From assembly GCF_001713395.1 (NCBI RefSeq), contig NZ_CP016450.1:2170001-2234000 (forward strand): 64,000 nt of DNA, given 5' to 3'. Position numbers and translations under genes: made by a program. Each line of letters opens with the position of its first letter. The stretch's first letter is position 1. Positions 34,838-44,287 of the stretch are shown here, one piece after another. This DNA comes from Sinorhizobium sp. RAC02 (GTDB taxonomy: Bacteria; Pseudomonadota; Alphaproteobacteria; Rhizobiales; Rhizobiaceae). The notes beneath the pieces were generated by a model. It did no database searches. It was given only the letters and a program-made list of their open reading frames with translations, and was not told the DNA's origin.

Positions 34838-36109
34838 ATGAAGGTTCTGTTGATCGGATCGGGCGGACGCGAGCACGCCCTTGCCTGGAAGCTGGCGCAA
34901 TCGCCCCTTCTTGAGACGCTCTATGCGGCGCCTGGCAATCCTGGTATCGCCGAATGCGCGACGCTCGTTTCCCTTGATATCGACGACCATGCCGCCGTCT
35001 CGGCCTTCTGCAAGGACAATGGCGTGAGTTTTGTCGTGGTCGGGCCTGAAGCCCCGCTGGTCGCCGGCATTGCCGATGTGTTGCGCGCCGATGGCATCGA
35101 TGTTTTCGGCCCCTCCGCGGCCGCGGCCCAGCTTGAGGGCTCCAAGGGTTTCACCAAGGACCTCTGCGCCAAATACGACATCCCGACCGGCGCCTACCAG
35201 CGCTTTACCGATGCCGCTTCGGCTAAAGACTATGTCAACGCACAAGGTGCGCCGATCGTCATCAAGGCCGACGGGCTTGCCGCCGGCAAGGGCGTAACCG
35301 TCGCCATGACGCTCGACGAGGCGCTTGCCGCCGTCGACGACTGTTTTGACGGCGCGTTCGGCGCTGCAGGCGCTGAAGTCGTCGTGGAAGCCTTTCTCGA
35401 TGGCGAAGAGGCAAGCTTCTTCTGCCTCTGCGACGGCGTGAATACTCTGCCGCTTGCCTCCGCCCAGGATCACAAGCGCGTCGGCGACGGCGATAGCGGC
35501 CCGAACACCGGCGGCATGGGCGCCTATTCGCCGGCCCCGGTGATGACATCAGACATGGTCGAGCGCACGATGAAGGAGATCATCGAACCGACGATCCGCG
35601 GCATGGCGGCGGATGGCCATCCATTCCAGGGCGTGCTCTTCGCCGGGCTGATGATCACCGCCAAAGGTCCTGAACTCATCGAATACAATGCACGGTTCGG
35701 CGATCCGGAATGCCAGGTGCTGATGATGCGGCTTGAAAGCGATCTGCTGCCGATCCTGCATGCGGCGGCGATCGGCCGGCTCGACAAGGTTTCCGCCGAA
35801 TGGCGCGATGCGCCGGCGCTGACCGTCGTCATGGCTTCGAAGGGCTATCCGGGCAGCTATGAGAAGAACACGCCGATTCTGTCGCTCCCGGCGGACGACG
35901 AAGGCACCAAGGTGTTTCATGCCGGCACAGCCCTGAAGGACGGCACATTGGTCGCGACCGGCGGGCGCGTGCTCAATGTCACGGCGGTTGCAGGTACCGT
36001 TGCAGACGCTCAAAAGGCCGCCTATCAGGCGCTCGACCGGGTAAAATGGGACAACGGCTTCTGCCGCCGCGATATCGGCTGGCGCGCCGTCGCCCGCGAA
36101 CAGGCCTGA
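34838..36109 (+). CDS. purD: phosphoribosylamine-glycine ligase
   Basis: A 423-residue ATP-grasp enzyme (GAR synthetase), third step of purine synthesis. Signatures: [55 protein letters not shown] (ATP-grasp), [24 protein letters not shown], and [14 protein letters not shown]. Length matches the family. The start at 34838 is an ATG after GGGTGCGGGC, weak site; the frame is open for 21 codons upstream but without family similarity. Confidence 0.97.
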   Translation: MKVLLIGSGGREHALAWKLAQSPLLETLYAAPGNPGIAECATLVSLDIDDHAAVSAFCKDNGVSFVVVGPEAPLVAGIADVLRADGIDVFGPSAAAAQLEGSKGFTKDLCAKYDIPTGAYQRFTDAASAKDYVNAQGAPIVIKADGLAAGKGVTVAMTLDEALAAVDDCFDGAFGAAGAEVVVEAFLDGEEASFFCLCDGVNTLPLASAQDHKRVGDGDSGPNTGGMGAYSPAPVMTSDMVERTMKEIIEPTIRGMAADGHPFQGVLFAGLMITAKGPELIEYNARFGDPECQVLMMRLESDLLPILHAAAIGRLDKVSAEWRDAPALTVVMASKGYPGSYEKNTPILSLPADDEGTKVFHAGTALKDGTLVATGGRVLNVTAVAGTVADAQKAAYQALDRVKWDNGFCRRDIGWRAVAREQA

Positions 36110-36213
36110 AGCGGGCGGTAAAAATCGCCCGGTCGTTCAAATTTTACCATATCCCCTGACGGGACCGTAACCGGCGGGCGCTATTCTCCTCCCATGATTA
36201 GGGAGAACCGTTG

Positions 36214-36690
36214 ATGCGTACCCTGCTGCCGACCCTTGCCTTCGTGCTTCTTGCCGCCCCCGCTTTTGCCGGGTCCTTCGAACCTGTTGCCAAGGCCGCA
36301 TCCGCAGGCACCAGCATCGAGACGATCACCTGCAACGACTGCCCGCCCTTGAAGCCGAAACGCTCGCTCGACACCTACCATGTCGACTCAATCGAGCCCG
36401 GCACGCAGAAGGTCGAGATCCGCGAAGCGGACGGCGAGCGCAAGATCTTCCGCACCGAGGCCTGGATGGGCGGTTCGCCCGTGCTCTTCGTCAGCAAGGC
36501 GCCGGCCGAGACAGTGCAGGCGGCAGAGGTTGAAAAGCCGGTGGAGGAGAACGCCACGGCGACGGAAACCGTCGATGCCAGCGCCAAGACGAGCGCCGTG
36601 GACGAGACCGCTGCGCACAAGGCAGCGACGGCGACGATGGCCTCCTCACGCGAGTTTGATCCATCGAAGTTTGCACTTCGGCTCAATTGA
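36214..36690 (+). CDS. HPE1-like secreted protein
   Basis: A 158-residue protein with a signal peptide (LLPTLAFVLLAAPAFA), then TITCNDCPPLKPK, GTQKVEIREADGERKIFRTEAWMGGSPVLFVSK, and a low-complexity Ala/Thr/Glu tail (residues about 95-140). This resembles the short family named after the Liberibacter effector HPE1, widespread in non-pathogenic rhizobia, so a plant-effector role should not be assumed. Start at the ATG at 36214 (TTG at 36211 also possible). A single conserved CxxC sits near residue 40. Confidence 0.6.
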   Translation: MRTLLPTLAFVLLAAPAFAGSFEPVAKAASAGTSIETITCNDCPPLKPKRSLDTYHVDSIEPGTQKVEIREADGERKIFRTEAWMGGSPVLFVSKAPAETVQAAEVEKPVEENATATETVDASAKTSAVDETAAHKAATATMASSREFDPSKFALRLN

Positions 36691-36699
36691 CCCCATATT

Positions 36700-36784
36700 G
36701 GAGGGACCCTGCCCTTCAGTCCCTCCAGGCTGTTGGATCCGTGAAAACGGACGTTTTGCGCCCCTGACCTCAAGCGGGGGCGCA
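36700..36784. other. convergent gap with two stem-loops
   Basis: Between the HPE1-like gene (ends 36690) and DUF523 (ends 36791). Stem 1: GGAGGGAC (36700-36707) with GTCCCTCC (36719-36726). Stem 2: TGCGCCCC (36757-36764) with GGGGCGCA (36777-36784). Neither has a T-run, so they may be transcript-end hairpins rather than classical terminators. Confidence 0.5.
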
Positions 36785-36790
36785 GGCGTG

Positions 36791-37285
36791 TTAGCCGCCC
36801 TCTCCGAGATTACACGCGAGTTGCTCGACCTCCCGGTCGGAATAGACGGCAATGCCGTTCCGGCGCAGCAGCGCCGCCGTCACGCCCTGCCCCGCATGCC
36901 GCACACCGGAAAAGCTGCCATCATAGACGAAGCCGGACCCGCAGGACGGGCTGCCATCGATGAGCAGCGCATGCCGGCAGCCGTTCTCCCGCGCCACATC
37001 GAGCGCGGTCTGCGCACCGGCGATATAGGCCGCGGAGACGTCGCCGCCGGATAATTCCAGCACCCGCGCCCGTCCGTCGAGCACGTCGTCGCCGTCCAAA
37101 CCGTTTTCGATTTCCGCCGGCGGCCGCGGCACCTGGAAGCCGCCCGCCAGCTCCGGACAGAGCGTGACCAGCCGCCCCTCCGCCTTCCAGCGATCGACAG
37201 CGTCATGCACCAGCGGTTTCGCCGAGCCGTTGTAGCGCACCGGCAGGCCGGCAAGGCAGGCACTGATGAGGATCTTTCCGGCCAT
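36791..37285 (-). CDS. DUF523 family protein
   Basis: A 164-residue protein with the DUF523 pattern: KILISACLAGLPVRYNG near the N-terminus, LCPELAGGF, ALLIDGSPSCGSGFVYDG (a Cys-containing motif) and GVTAALLRRNGIAVYSD. Cysteines in ISACL and PSCGS suggest metal or iron-sulfur binding, function unknown. Starts 13 bases after the glyS stop, so it is on the same transcript. Confidence 0.85.
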   Translation of the reverse strand: MAGKILISACLAGLPVRYNGSAKPLVHDAVDRWKAEGRLVTLCPELAGGFQVPRPPAEIENGLDGDDVLDGRARVLELSGGDVSAAYIAGAQTALDVARENGCRHALLIDGSPSCGSGFVYDGSFSGVRHAGQGVTAALLRRNGIAVYSDREVEQLACNLGEGG

Positions 37286-37298
37286 CAGCGCCCGTCCC

Positions 37299-39608
37299 TC
37301 ACCCCGCGATCTTCGAGAAATCCGCAACCGTGCCGGTCGCCGCGCGGATGGCGGCGAGGAGAGCGAGGCGGTTGGCGCGGATAGCCGGGTCCTCGTCATT
37401 GACGAGCACGTCGTTGAAGAACTGATCGACCGGCGCACGCAGCGTGGACAGTGCTTCCATCGCGGAGCGGAAATCCTCCTGTGCAACGGCGGCAGCCGCG
37501 TCACGCGAGGCAATTTCGACAGCAGCGTAGAGCGCCTTTTCCGCATCGAGCTTCAGCAGATCGGCCGAGACCGCGCCTTCGACGACAGTGCCCTTCTTCT
37601 CTTCCGCTGCCAGAAGCTGCGTGGCGCGCTTGGTGCCGGCGAGCAGGTTCTGCCCCTCTTCCGAGGTGATGAACGCCGTCAGCGCCTCGACACGGCGGGC
37701 GACCATCAACAGATCATCGGCCTCCGGCGTCAGCACGGCGTCGATCAGGTCATGGCGCGCGCCCATGTCGCGGAGGTACACCTTGAGGCGATCCTGGAAG
37801 AAGGCCAGGAGATCGTGCTGCACATCCAGTGCGGTACCGAACAATCCGTGCTCGATATCATCGATCGTGCTGGAAGCGTCATCCCAAGCGTCTGCCGGCG
37901 GGTCGAGCCCGTCAGTCTCGATTTTTTCTTCCTGACGGCGACGGAACGCCAACGCGGCATCAGCGCCGGCCAAAACTCTCAGCTGCTGTTCAAAGTTCTC
38001 AAAAATGAACCTTGCGAAAGATTGATCAAGGAGATTGAGGCGCAATCCTCGTTCCAAGAAAATCCGAACTGTACCCAGCGCGGCACGGCGAAGGGCATAG
38101 GGGTCCTTGGAGCCGGTGGGCTTCTCATCGATCGCCCAGAAGCCGATCAGCGTGTCGAGCTTGTCGGCAAGCGCCACGGTGAGGCCGATCTTGCCAGCGG
38201 GTACGCGGTCGGACGGGCCCTGCGGTTTGTAATGATCTTCAATCGCTTCGGCGACAGCCGCGTCCTCGCCCTGCAGCGCCGCGTATTTGCGGCCCATGAT
38301 GCCCTGGAGTTCCGGGAATTCGCCGACGGCTTCCGTGCGCAGGTCCGCCTTTGCGAGCACCACGGCGCGGTCGACGAGCGCAGCATCGGCACCGGTGACC
38401 TTCGCGAGTTCAGCGGCAAGCCTGCGGATGCGCGCGACGCGCTCGCCCTGCGTGCCGAGCTTGGCGTGGAACGTCACGTTCAGCGCATCGAGCTTGGCCA
38501 TGCGCTGGTCGAGCGGCTTTTTCAGGTCGAGGTCGAACTTTTCCGCCGAGGCCTTGAGGGTGTCGAGGTCCGGCAGGTCGCCTTGGTCGCGCAGCCAGAA
38601 ATGCTTGGCGTCCGAAAGACGCGCGCGCACGACCTTGCCGTTGCCGTGCACGATCTCCTTGCCGCCGTCCTTCGCCTCGATATTGGCGATGAGGATGAAG
38701 TGGTTGGAGAGCGTGTCGGCGCCCGGCTTGCGGGTGACGAAACACTTCTGGTTCGTCTTGATCGTCAGGCGGATAATTTCCGACGGGATCGCCAAAAACT
38801 CTTCCTCGAAGGTGCCCATCAGCACCTGCGGCCATTCGACGAGGCCCGAAACTTCTTCCAGCAGGCCCTCGTCCTCGACCAGTTCGAGGCCGTTGGCGAA
38901 GGCGATATTGTTGGCGTCGGTGGCGATGATCTGCTTGCGGCGCTCGGCATCGAGCACGACCTTCGCCTTCTCCAGATTGGCGGCGTAATCCTCGAAGCGG
39001 CGCACGGTGATCGGCTCGGGCGCATGGAAGCGGTGGCCGTAGGTAACATTGCCGGCAACGAGCCCATCGACCTCGAAGGGCACGACGCGAGTTTCTTCCG
39101 TTTCCGAGCCGAAGGTGCAGACGATCGATTGCAGCGGGCGCACCCAGCGCAGCGCACCGGGTTTCGCCGAGGCGACACCGGAGCGCATCGACTTCGGCCA
39201 GGGGAAATTGCGGATGATGCCGGGCATGACGTCCGCGATGATCTCGTCGGCCGGACGGCCGGGCTTCACGAGATGGGCAACATAGAAATCGCCCTTCTTC
39301 GGATCGCTGTGCACATGGGCTTCGGAGACCGAGGCGAGCCCCGCCTTGCGCAGAAAGCCCTGGATCGCCTGCTCGGGTGCTGACGTTGCCGGCCCCTTGA
39401 TATCCTCGCGCACGTCGCTGGAGCGGGCATTGAGGCCACGGATATCGAGCGTCAGACGCCGCGGCGTCCAGTATTCGCGGACACCCTCATAGGTCAGGCC
39501 CGCTTCCACCAGCGCGTCGGTGACAAGCTTCTTCAGGTCACCCGCCGCCTTGCGCTGCATGCGGGCGGGAATTTCCTCGGAGCGGAGTTCAAGCAGGAGA
39601 TCGGGCAT
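37299..39608 (-). CDS. glyS: glycyl-tRNA synthetase beta subunit
   Basis: A 769-residue beta subunit of the alpha2-beta2 GlyRS, which recognises tRNA-Gly. Family blocks are present: [15 protein letters not shown] (start), [57 protein letters not shown] and, near the end, RPDQFF-like [24 protein letters not shown] with HD-type and anticodon-binding parts. About 80 residues longer than E. coli GlyS (689); the excess lies after [16 protein letters not shown], in a lower-GC stretch near 37900-38070. Start at ATG 39608. The alpha subunit gene glyQ is about 4.7 kb away on the same strand. Confidence 0.95.
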   Translation of the reverse strand: MPDLLLELRSEEIPARMQRKAAGDLKKLVTDALVEAGLTYEGVREYWTPRRLTLDIRGLNARSSDVREDIKGPATSAPEQAIQGFLRKAGLASVSEAHVHSDPKKGDFYVAHLVKPGRPADEIIADVMPGIIRNFPWPKSMRSGVASAKPGALRWVRPLQSIVCTFGSETEETRVVPFEVDGLVAGNVTYGHRFHAPEPITVRRFEDYAANLEKAKVVLDAERRKQIIATDANNIAFANGLELVEDEGLLEEVSGLVEWPQVLMGTFEEEFLAIPSEIIRLTIKTNQKCFVTRKPGADTLSNHFILIANIEAKDGGKEIVHGNGKVVRARLSDAKHFWLRDQGDLPDLDTLKASAEKFDLDLKKPLDQRMAKLDALNVTFHAKLGTQGERVARIRRLAAELAKVTGADAALVDRAVVLAKADLRTEAVGEFPELQGIMGRKYAALQGEDAAVAEAIEDHYKPQGPSDRVPAGKIGLTVALADKLDTLIGFWAIDEKPTGSKDPYALRRAALGTVRIFLERGLRLNLLDQSFARFIFENFEQQLRVLAGADAALAFRRRQEEKIETDGLDPPADAWDDASSTIDDIEHGLFGTALDVQHDLLAFFQDRLKVYLRDMGARHDLIDAVLTPEADDLLMVARRVEALTAFITSEEGQNLLAGTKRATQLLAAEEKKGTVVEGAVSADLLKLDAEKALYAAVEIASRDAAAAVAQEDFRSAMEALSTLRAPVDQFFNDVLVNDEDPAIRANRLALLAAIRAATGTVADFSKIAG

Positions 39609-39699
39609 GGGGTTCAACAAACACTTGATTTTTCAACTGGCCGGGACTTAGCAAGCCCCATGCGAATTGTCATCCGGTGATTGCCTGAAAACGCCTCTT

Positions 39700-39999
39700 T
39701 CAGGCCGCGTCATGAACGGGAATGCGTGCAATATCGGCCTTCTTGCGCTCCGCTTCGATCTTCAACTCATAAGCCGTCTGTAAATTCATCCAGAATTCGG
39801 GCGTCGTGCCGAAAAACTTGGCGAGGCGAAGCGCCGTATCGGAGGTGATGCCGACACGGCCGGAAACGATGCGCTCGACTCGCGTCCGCGGCACGTTCAA
39901 TTTACCTGCAAGCGCGCCCGCGCTCATCTCCAGCGGGGCAAGATAGAGATCGTTCAGGATTTCCCCCGGGTGGATCGGCGGCAGCTTTGGCGAGACCAT
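39700..39999 (-). CDS. higA: HigA-type antitoxin
   Basis: A 99-residue XRE-type antitoxin: the HigA motif PPIHPGEIL is followed by an HTH (MSAGALAGKLNVPRTRVERIVSGRVGITSDTALRLAKFFGTTPEFWMNLQ). ATG at 39999 after AGGA; one codon upstream (GTG) could also start. It follows higB by 15 bases, the toxin-first order typical of HigBA. Confidence 0.9.
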   Translation of the reverse strand: MVSPKLPPIHPGEILNDLYLAPLEMSAGALAGKLNVPRTRVERIVSGRVGITSDTALRLAKFFGTTPEFWMNLQTAYELKIEAERKKADIARIPVHDAA

Positions 40000-40014
40000 C
40001 ACACATTCCTATCT

Positions 40015-40296
40015 TCAATGATAATCGACAATCTCAACATCCTCAGGCCCGGCCGCCGTCCAGCGAAAACAGATATGCCATTGCCTGTTGATGCGGATCG
40101 AATGTTGCCCTTCCCGATCGCCCGCCAGTTTTTCCAGCCGGTTACCGGGTGGTGACCGAAGATCTTCAATCGGTACCGCGGCGTGCAGCACAGTGAGCAA
40201 TTGCTGGGCGCGTCGAACGAGTTCAGGAGGAAATCCCTTCTTCACCGAACTATCGGCGACCATTTCGACAAGCTTGCCCCGGAATGCCCTGATCAT
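40015..40296 (-). CDS. higB: HigB-type toxin (RelE superfamily)
   Basis: A 93-residue HigB/RelE-like mRNA interferase: RKLVEM-like FRGKLVEM start, then LVRRAQQLLTVLHAAVPIEDL, PPGNRLEKLAGDREGQHSIRINRQWHICFRW, the ..QHSIRINRQWRICF.. block being diagnostic. The toxin comes first, antitoxin second. A palindrome TGTATCA-N5-TGATACA lies 18 bases upstream of the start. Confidence 0.9.
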   Translation of the reverse strand: MIRAFRGKLVEMVADSSVKKGFPPELVRRAQQLLTVLHAAVPIEDLRSPPGNRLEKLAGDREGQHSIRINRQWHICFRWTAAGPEDVEIVDYH

Positions 40297-40313
40297 TTCA
40301 GCGCCTCCACACT

Positions 40314-40332
40314 TGTATCACTGAATGATACA
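40314..40332 (-). promoter_or_regulatory. higBA operator palindrome
   Basis: TGTATCA (40314-40320), five bases, TGATACA (40326-40332): perfect inverted repeat 18 bases from the higB start codon. Such a repeat is where HigA or the HigBA complex is expected to bind for autorepression. Confidence 0.75.
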
Positions 40333-40360
40333 TCCGTCCACTGCATGGATTACGGCAGAC

Positions 40361-42298
40361 CTACCATCCGCCGCCACCGCCTCCACCGCCTCCACCACCG
40401 GAGGAGCCGCCACCGCCGCCCGACGAGAAGCCGGAGGACGAGCTTTTCGGCGGGTCGGGCAATGAGGAGGTCATGGTGCCGGCCATGGAGCCGGCGAAGC
40501 CGCCCATGCGGTCGGTGAAATTGCCGGAGGAGAGGCTGTCGCCGTGGTACCAGACGGGCTGGTAGGTGGCGGCGGCACCGGCGGCGGCCGCGGCGAGGAG
40601 CCAATGGTCGAATGTCTCCGACCAGGGTTTTTCCACGCCGAGCGCCACGGCATAGGGCAGCAGCGTCTCGAAATGGCGGGGCGACATTTCTGGCGCGCCG
40701 GCCATGTTCATGCGGTCTTTTTCGGCGAGCGTCAGGTATTGGCGCAGGCCCGCAATGCCGTCCATCATCTTGCGGCCGAGCGGTGTGGGCGCGCCCATCA
40801 GGAAGAAAAAGACGAGATTGGTGACGACGATGCCGCCGATGGCGGCAAACAGCGGCAACTGGCCGGTTGCAGCACCAGTGGCAAACAGTGCGAGCACGAT
40901 GCCGCCGAAGACCGTGAGGAAGACGAAGCTGATGAAGGCGATGATGGCGACCGCAAAAATGCGCGCGCCGAGCGACTTCGAGCGCCTGAAATTCTGGCCG
41001 AGCGCGACCGCGAAGATCGACACGAACACCGAGGCAAAGACCGGCAGGATGACGAGCACGATGCCCTCCTCCGGCAGCGAGCCGAAGACCAGCAGGCCGG
41101 CCAGGCAGGCAAGCGACAGCAGGATGCCGCCGATCGCCTGCGGCCAGTTGGCGAGGTAATATTTGCGCCGGTGCTCCTTTTCCATGGCATCGCGGAAATC
41201 GCCGCCGAGTGTCTGCACCCGCTTGCCGTTCGACTTGTCAATGGCAAGGCTCGTGCCGGCAGCACCCAGCGCGCCGAGCAGCACCTTTTCACCCGTCGGC
41301 AGGTCACCGGCTGTCTTGTCCGCGCGGGTGACGACAATCGATTTTTTCAGGTCCTGAAGCTCGACCAACCCCTTGACCGCAAGGTTGAGGAAGGAGGCCG
41401 AAATCGCCGTCCAGCCCTGCCCGCCAAACCCCTTCTCGTCGATATAGTTGACGAGTGCGGGCGACATGCCCTCCGGCGCATCCCAGCGCGGCACGACGAC
41501 GCCGCGCGGCGGATCGCGCCCAACGGAAAGCCAGGCCCACAGATAATAGCCGACGACGAGGACGAGGCCGCCGAAGGCGAGGAAAAGATTGCGGTTGTCC
41601 TGGAAAAAGAGTGCCCGCTCCTCCTCCGGCGTCGGGCGGCTGATGCTGCCGGCCGGCATTTTCACGCCGATCGTCAGGCCCTCCTGGGCCGCCAGTTCGC
41701 GCGTCGTTACGAAGCTTGCCTGATTGCCGCGGTTTTCCGCGCGCGCATCCTTGCCCGTTGCACCAAGCGGGCCGGTAAAGACGGTCAGTTCCTCGGCGCG
41801 CACACCCTCCGGCAGGGTCACCGTTGCACTCGCGCGATGGATGGGAAAGGCCCATTCGGTGCCGGTGACATTCCAGAACAGTTCATCATGCGTGTCGAAG
41901 AAGCGGATCTGCCGGGTCGTCTCGTAGGTCAGCCGGTACTGGTGGAAACCGGGATCGAGCAGCACGTCCGCCGAGCCGAAATAGATGCGGATGCCGCGGC
42001 GGATGCTTTCCGTGCGGTAGGGTTCCGGTCGGCCGTCGCGCTCGACGCTGAGGATCTTGAAGCCGACCTCGCGCTCCCGCCCTTCGGCATCGACGAAGGT
42101 CAGTGGGAAATCGCGGTAGATGCCGCGGCGGATCTGGTTGCCCTCGGCATAGACGCGGATCGTTTCCGTCACCGTCAGCGTGCCGTTCTTGGCAAGCGCG
42201 ATATCGGAATGGTAGCGGTCGAAATACTCTTCCGCCCGGGCGGCACCCCCGACCAGAAGGCAAAGCCACAGCGTCAGGAGAGCGGCAATCCGCATCAT
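40361..42298 (-). CDS. DUF2207 membrane protein
   Basis: A 645-residue protein. A signal peptide (ALLTLWLCLLVGGAARA) precedes a DUF2207 periplasmic domain (YFDRYHSDIALAKNGTLTVTETIRVYAEGNQIRRGIYRDFPL; GTEWAFPI). Two TM pairs lie further on (near 235-255 and 390-480). The C-terminus is extremely glycine/serine-rich (SGFSSGGGGGSSGGGG-type). Start is one of two adjacent ATGs at 42298 and 42295. It follows lemA by 14 bases; lemA with DUF2207 is a recurrent pair of unknown function. Confidence 0.82.
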   Translation of the reverse strand: MMRIAALLTLWLCLLVGGAARAEEYFDRYHSDIALAKNGTLTVTETIRVYAEGNQIRRGIYRDFPLTFVDAEGREREVGFKILSVERDGRPEPYRTESIRRGIRIYFGSADVLLDPGFHQYRLTYETTRQIRFFDTHDELFWNVTGTEWAFPIHRASATVTLPEGVRAEELTVFTGPLGATGKDARAENRGNQASFVTTRELAAQEGLTIGVKMPAGSISRPTPEEERALFFQDNRNLFLAFGGLVLVVGYYLWAWLSVGRDPPRGVVVPRWDAPEGMSPALVNYIDEKGFGGQGWTAISASFLNLAVKGLVELQDLKKSIVVTRADKTAGDLPTGEKVLLGALGAAGTSLAIDKSNGKRVQTLGGDFRDAMEKEHRRKYYLANWPQAIGGILLSLACLAGLLVFGSLPEEGIVLVILPVFASVFVSIFAVALGQNFRRSKSLGARIFAVAIIAFISFVFLTVFGGIVLALFATGAATGQLPLFAAIGGIVVTNLVFFFLMGAPTPLGRKMMDGIAGLRQYLTLAEKDRMNMAGAPEMSPRHFETLLPYAVALGVEKPWSETFDHWLLAAAAAGAAATYQPVWYHGDSLSSGNFTDRMGGFAGSMAGTMTSSLPDPPKSSSSGFSSGGGGGSSGGGGGGGGGGGW

Positions 42299-42312
42299 AG
42301 GGGACCCCAAAT

Positions 42313-42861
42313 CTAGAACTTTACGGTCGGCACGGCCCGGTCGGCCGGGTTTTCGATCTCGAAATAGGGCGCCTTGATGAATTTGAAGAGGCTGGCAACA
42401 AGGTTCGACGGGAAGCTTTCGACCTTGACGTTGAGATCGCGGGCGGCACCGTTGTAGTAGCGGCGCGACATCTGGATCTCGTCCTCCAGCGTTTCCAGCG
42501 ACTGCTGCAACTCGGCGAAGTTCTCGTTGGCCTTTAGGTCCGGATAGGCCTCGGCAAGGGCGAAGATGCGGCCGAGCGCCTGGCTGAGCAGGCCTTCCGC
42601 CTGGGCGCGGCCGGCGACATCGCCTGCTGGCACGGCCTGCGCCTGGTTGCGCAGCTCGACGACCTTTTCCAGCGTCTCCTTCTCGTGGCTCGCGTAGCCC
42701 TTCACGGTCTCGATGAGGTTGGGAATGAGATCGGCGCGGCGCTTCAGCTGCACGTCGATGCCGGACCAGGACTCTTCCTTCACCTGCCGGGCACGCACCA
42801 GGCCGTTGTAGATGATGATGGCGTAGATGACGACCACCGCCGCGATTGCCAGACCGATCAT
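42313..42861 (-). CDS. lemA: LemA family protein
   Basis: A 182-residue membrane-anchored protein: N-terminal TM (IGLAIAAVVVIYAIIIYNGLV), then the LemA coiled region VDVQLKRRADLIPNLIETVKGY (seen here as GIDVQLKRRADLIPNLIETVKGY split), ..EIQMSRRYYNGAARDLNVKVESFPSNLVA. Unknown biochemical role. First gene of a unit with DUF2207. Confidence 0.92.
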   Translation of the reverse strand: MIGLAIAAVVVIYAIIIYNGLVRARQVKEESWSGIDVQLKRRADLIPNLIETVKGYASHEKETLEKVVELRNQAQAVPAGDVAGRAQAEGLLSQALGRIFALAEAYPDLKANENFAELQQSLETLEDEIQMSRRYYNGAARDLNVKVESFPSNLVASLFKFIKAPYFEIENPADRAVPTVKF

Positions 42862-42923
42862 GACGTTCTCCGCTCCTTCTGTGTGTTGCGTGTGAACTTA
42901 GCATTCGCGCTGGCGCAGGAAAG

Positions 42924-42996
42924 CCCCCCTCACCCGCCTGCCGGCACCTTCTCCCCGCTGGGGAGAAGGTGGCCCGAAAGGGCCGGATGAGGGGCC
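42924..42996. repeat. rhizobial hairpin repeat
   Basis: A strong imperfect palindrome: CCCCTCACCCG..CTTCTCCCC GCTG GGGAGAAGG..GGCCGGATGAGGGG. This is a well-known rhizobial interspersed hairpin family (C-rich ends, CTTCTCCCC/GGGGAGAAG core), between lemA and a small gene. Confidence 0.75.
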
Positions 42997-43084
42997 ACTA
43001 CGCCCCTGTCACCGCGGGAACCGCGCGGCGGCGTGCTTTGCCCGATAGTCGCTCATCAACAACACGAACCCCGAAGCGACCGTC

Positions 43085-43282
43085 ATGAAAGCCCTCGTCC
43101 TCACCATCAACGTTCTCGGTTTCACCGCCCTGTTCCTCGCCTACACGATGGGCGCTACGGTCGACCGTCCGAAGGGTGTACGCCGGGCGCTCCAGACCTA
43201 TGCCGGCCAACTCCCCACCGGTACCTTCCCCACGCTGAAGCCCGTCTGGGAACTCGGCGTGAAGGTCACCACGATCGCTTGA
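43085..43282 (+). CDS. small hydrophobic hypothetical protein
   Basis: Sixty-five residues with a single N-terminal hydrophobic segment (ALVLTINVLGFTALFLAYTMG) that may be a membrane anchor or signal. The rest has no feature I recognise. Start ATG at 43085 has a weak site (GCGACCGTC). Low confidence that it is a functional gene. Confidence 0.5.
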   Translation: MKALVLTINVLGFTALFLAYTMGATVDRPKGVRRALQTYAGQLPTGTFPTLKPVWELGVKVTTIA

Positions 43283-43389
43283 GGCGCCGCTGCCTCCGCC
43301 CGCCACCCTTGCCGAAACGATCCCGCCGGTCATATTGAAACGGCGGTGCCGCCGTTGCGGCCTGCCTGTCCGTGACGGAGGACCATGGG

Positions 43390-44280
43390 ATGAAAACTGT
43401 CGCCGCCGGGTCTCTCGAGATCGCCTATATCGAGGCCGGGCCTGCCGATGGGCCTGCCACCGTGTTGCTGCACGGCTTTCCCTATGATGGACACGCCTAT
43501 GACGCGGTCTGCGAAACGCTTGCCTCAGCCGACCATTGCTGCATCGTGCCGTTCCTACGCGGCTTCGGCGCCACGCGCTTTCTTTCCGCAGAAACGCCCC
43601 GCTCCGGCGAGCAATCGGCGCTCGGCGCGGACCTCCTCGCCCTGCTCGACGCGCTGTCCATCGAAAAGGCCTATCTTGGCGGATACGACTGGGGCGGGCG
43701 CGCCGCCTGCATCGTCTCGGCGCTCTGGCCGGAGCGAGTGCTGGGACTCGTTAGCTGCGGCCAGGGGTATAACATCCAGAACATCGCGCAGGCGGGCACG
43801 CCGGCCGCGCCGGAGGAAGAGGCGCGATACTGGTACCAGTATTATTTTCATTCGGAGCGCGGTCGCAGAGCCTTGCAGGAAAACCGCCAGGGTCTCTGCA
43901 CTTTCATCTGGAAACTCTGGTCACCGACATGGGGTTTCGACGCGGCGACGTTCGACCGCTCGGCGGCCGCCTTCGACAATCCGGATTTCGTCGAGATCGT
44001 CATCCATTCCTACCGGCATCGCTTCGGCGGCATTCCGGGTGATCCGGCGCTGGCGGGCATAGAGGCCCGGCTGGCACGGCAGCCGGATATCACCGTTCCG
44101 ACGATCGTGTTGATGGGGGCCGACGATGGCGTCGACCCCCCCTCGCCCGTCGATCACGACAGGCGGCACTTCACGGCATCTTATGAGCGTCGCATCGTTC
44201 CCGGTGCCGGGCACAACCTGCCGCAGGAAAAGCCGGACGCCTTCGCTCAAGCCGTCCTCGACCTTAGCCGACGACGCTAG
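43390..44280 (+). CDS. alpha/beta hydrolase with aspartate nucleophile
   Basis: A 296-residue alpha/beta hydrolase. Oxyanion motif HGFP (residues about 29-32), the nucleophile elbow GYDWGG (an Asp, not Ser) and late GAGHNLPQEKPDAF with the catalytic His. The Asp nucleophile and WG after it point to the haloalkane dehalogenase / epoxide hydrolase branch, though the substrate is unknown. ATG at 43390 follows GGAGG; a GTG at 43372 gives a six-residue extension. Convergent with glyQ, 7 bases apart. Confidence 0.88.
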   Translation: MKTVAAGSLEIAYIEAGPADGPATVLLHGFPYDGHAYDAVCETLASADHCCIVPFLRGFGATRFLSAETPRSGEQSALGADLLALLDALSIEKAYLGGYDWGGRAACIVSALWPERVLGLVSCGQGYNIQNIAQAGTPAAPEEEARYWYQYYFHSERGRRALQENRQGLCTFIWKLWSPTWGFDAATFDRSAAAFDNPDFVEIVIHSYRHRFGGIPGDPALAGIEARLARQPDITVPTIVLMGADDGVDPPSPVDHDRRHFTASYERRIVPGAGHNLPQEKPDAFAQAVLDLSRRR

Positions 44281-44287
44281 GCACAGA

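Noticed and set aside
42299..42904. N-terminal extension of the DUF2207 frame through lemA
   Set aside because: It overlaps LemA in another frame, and the internal ATG at 42298 gives a proper signal peptide.
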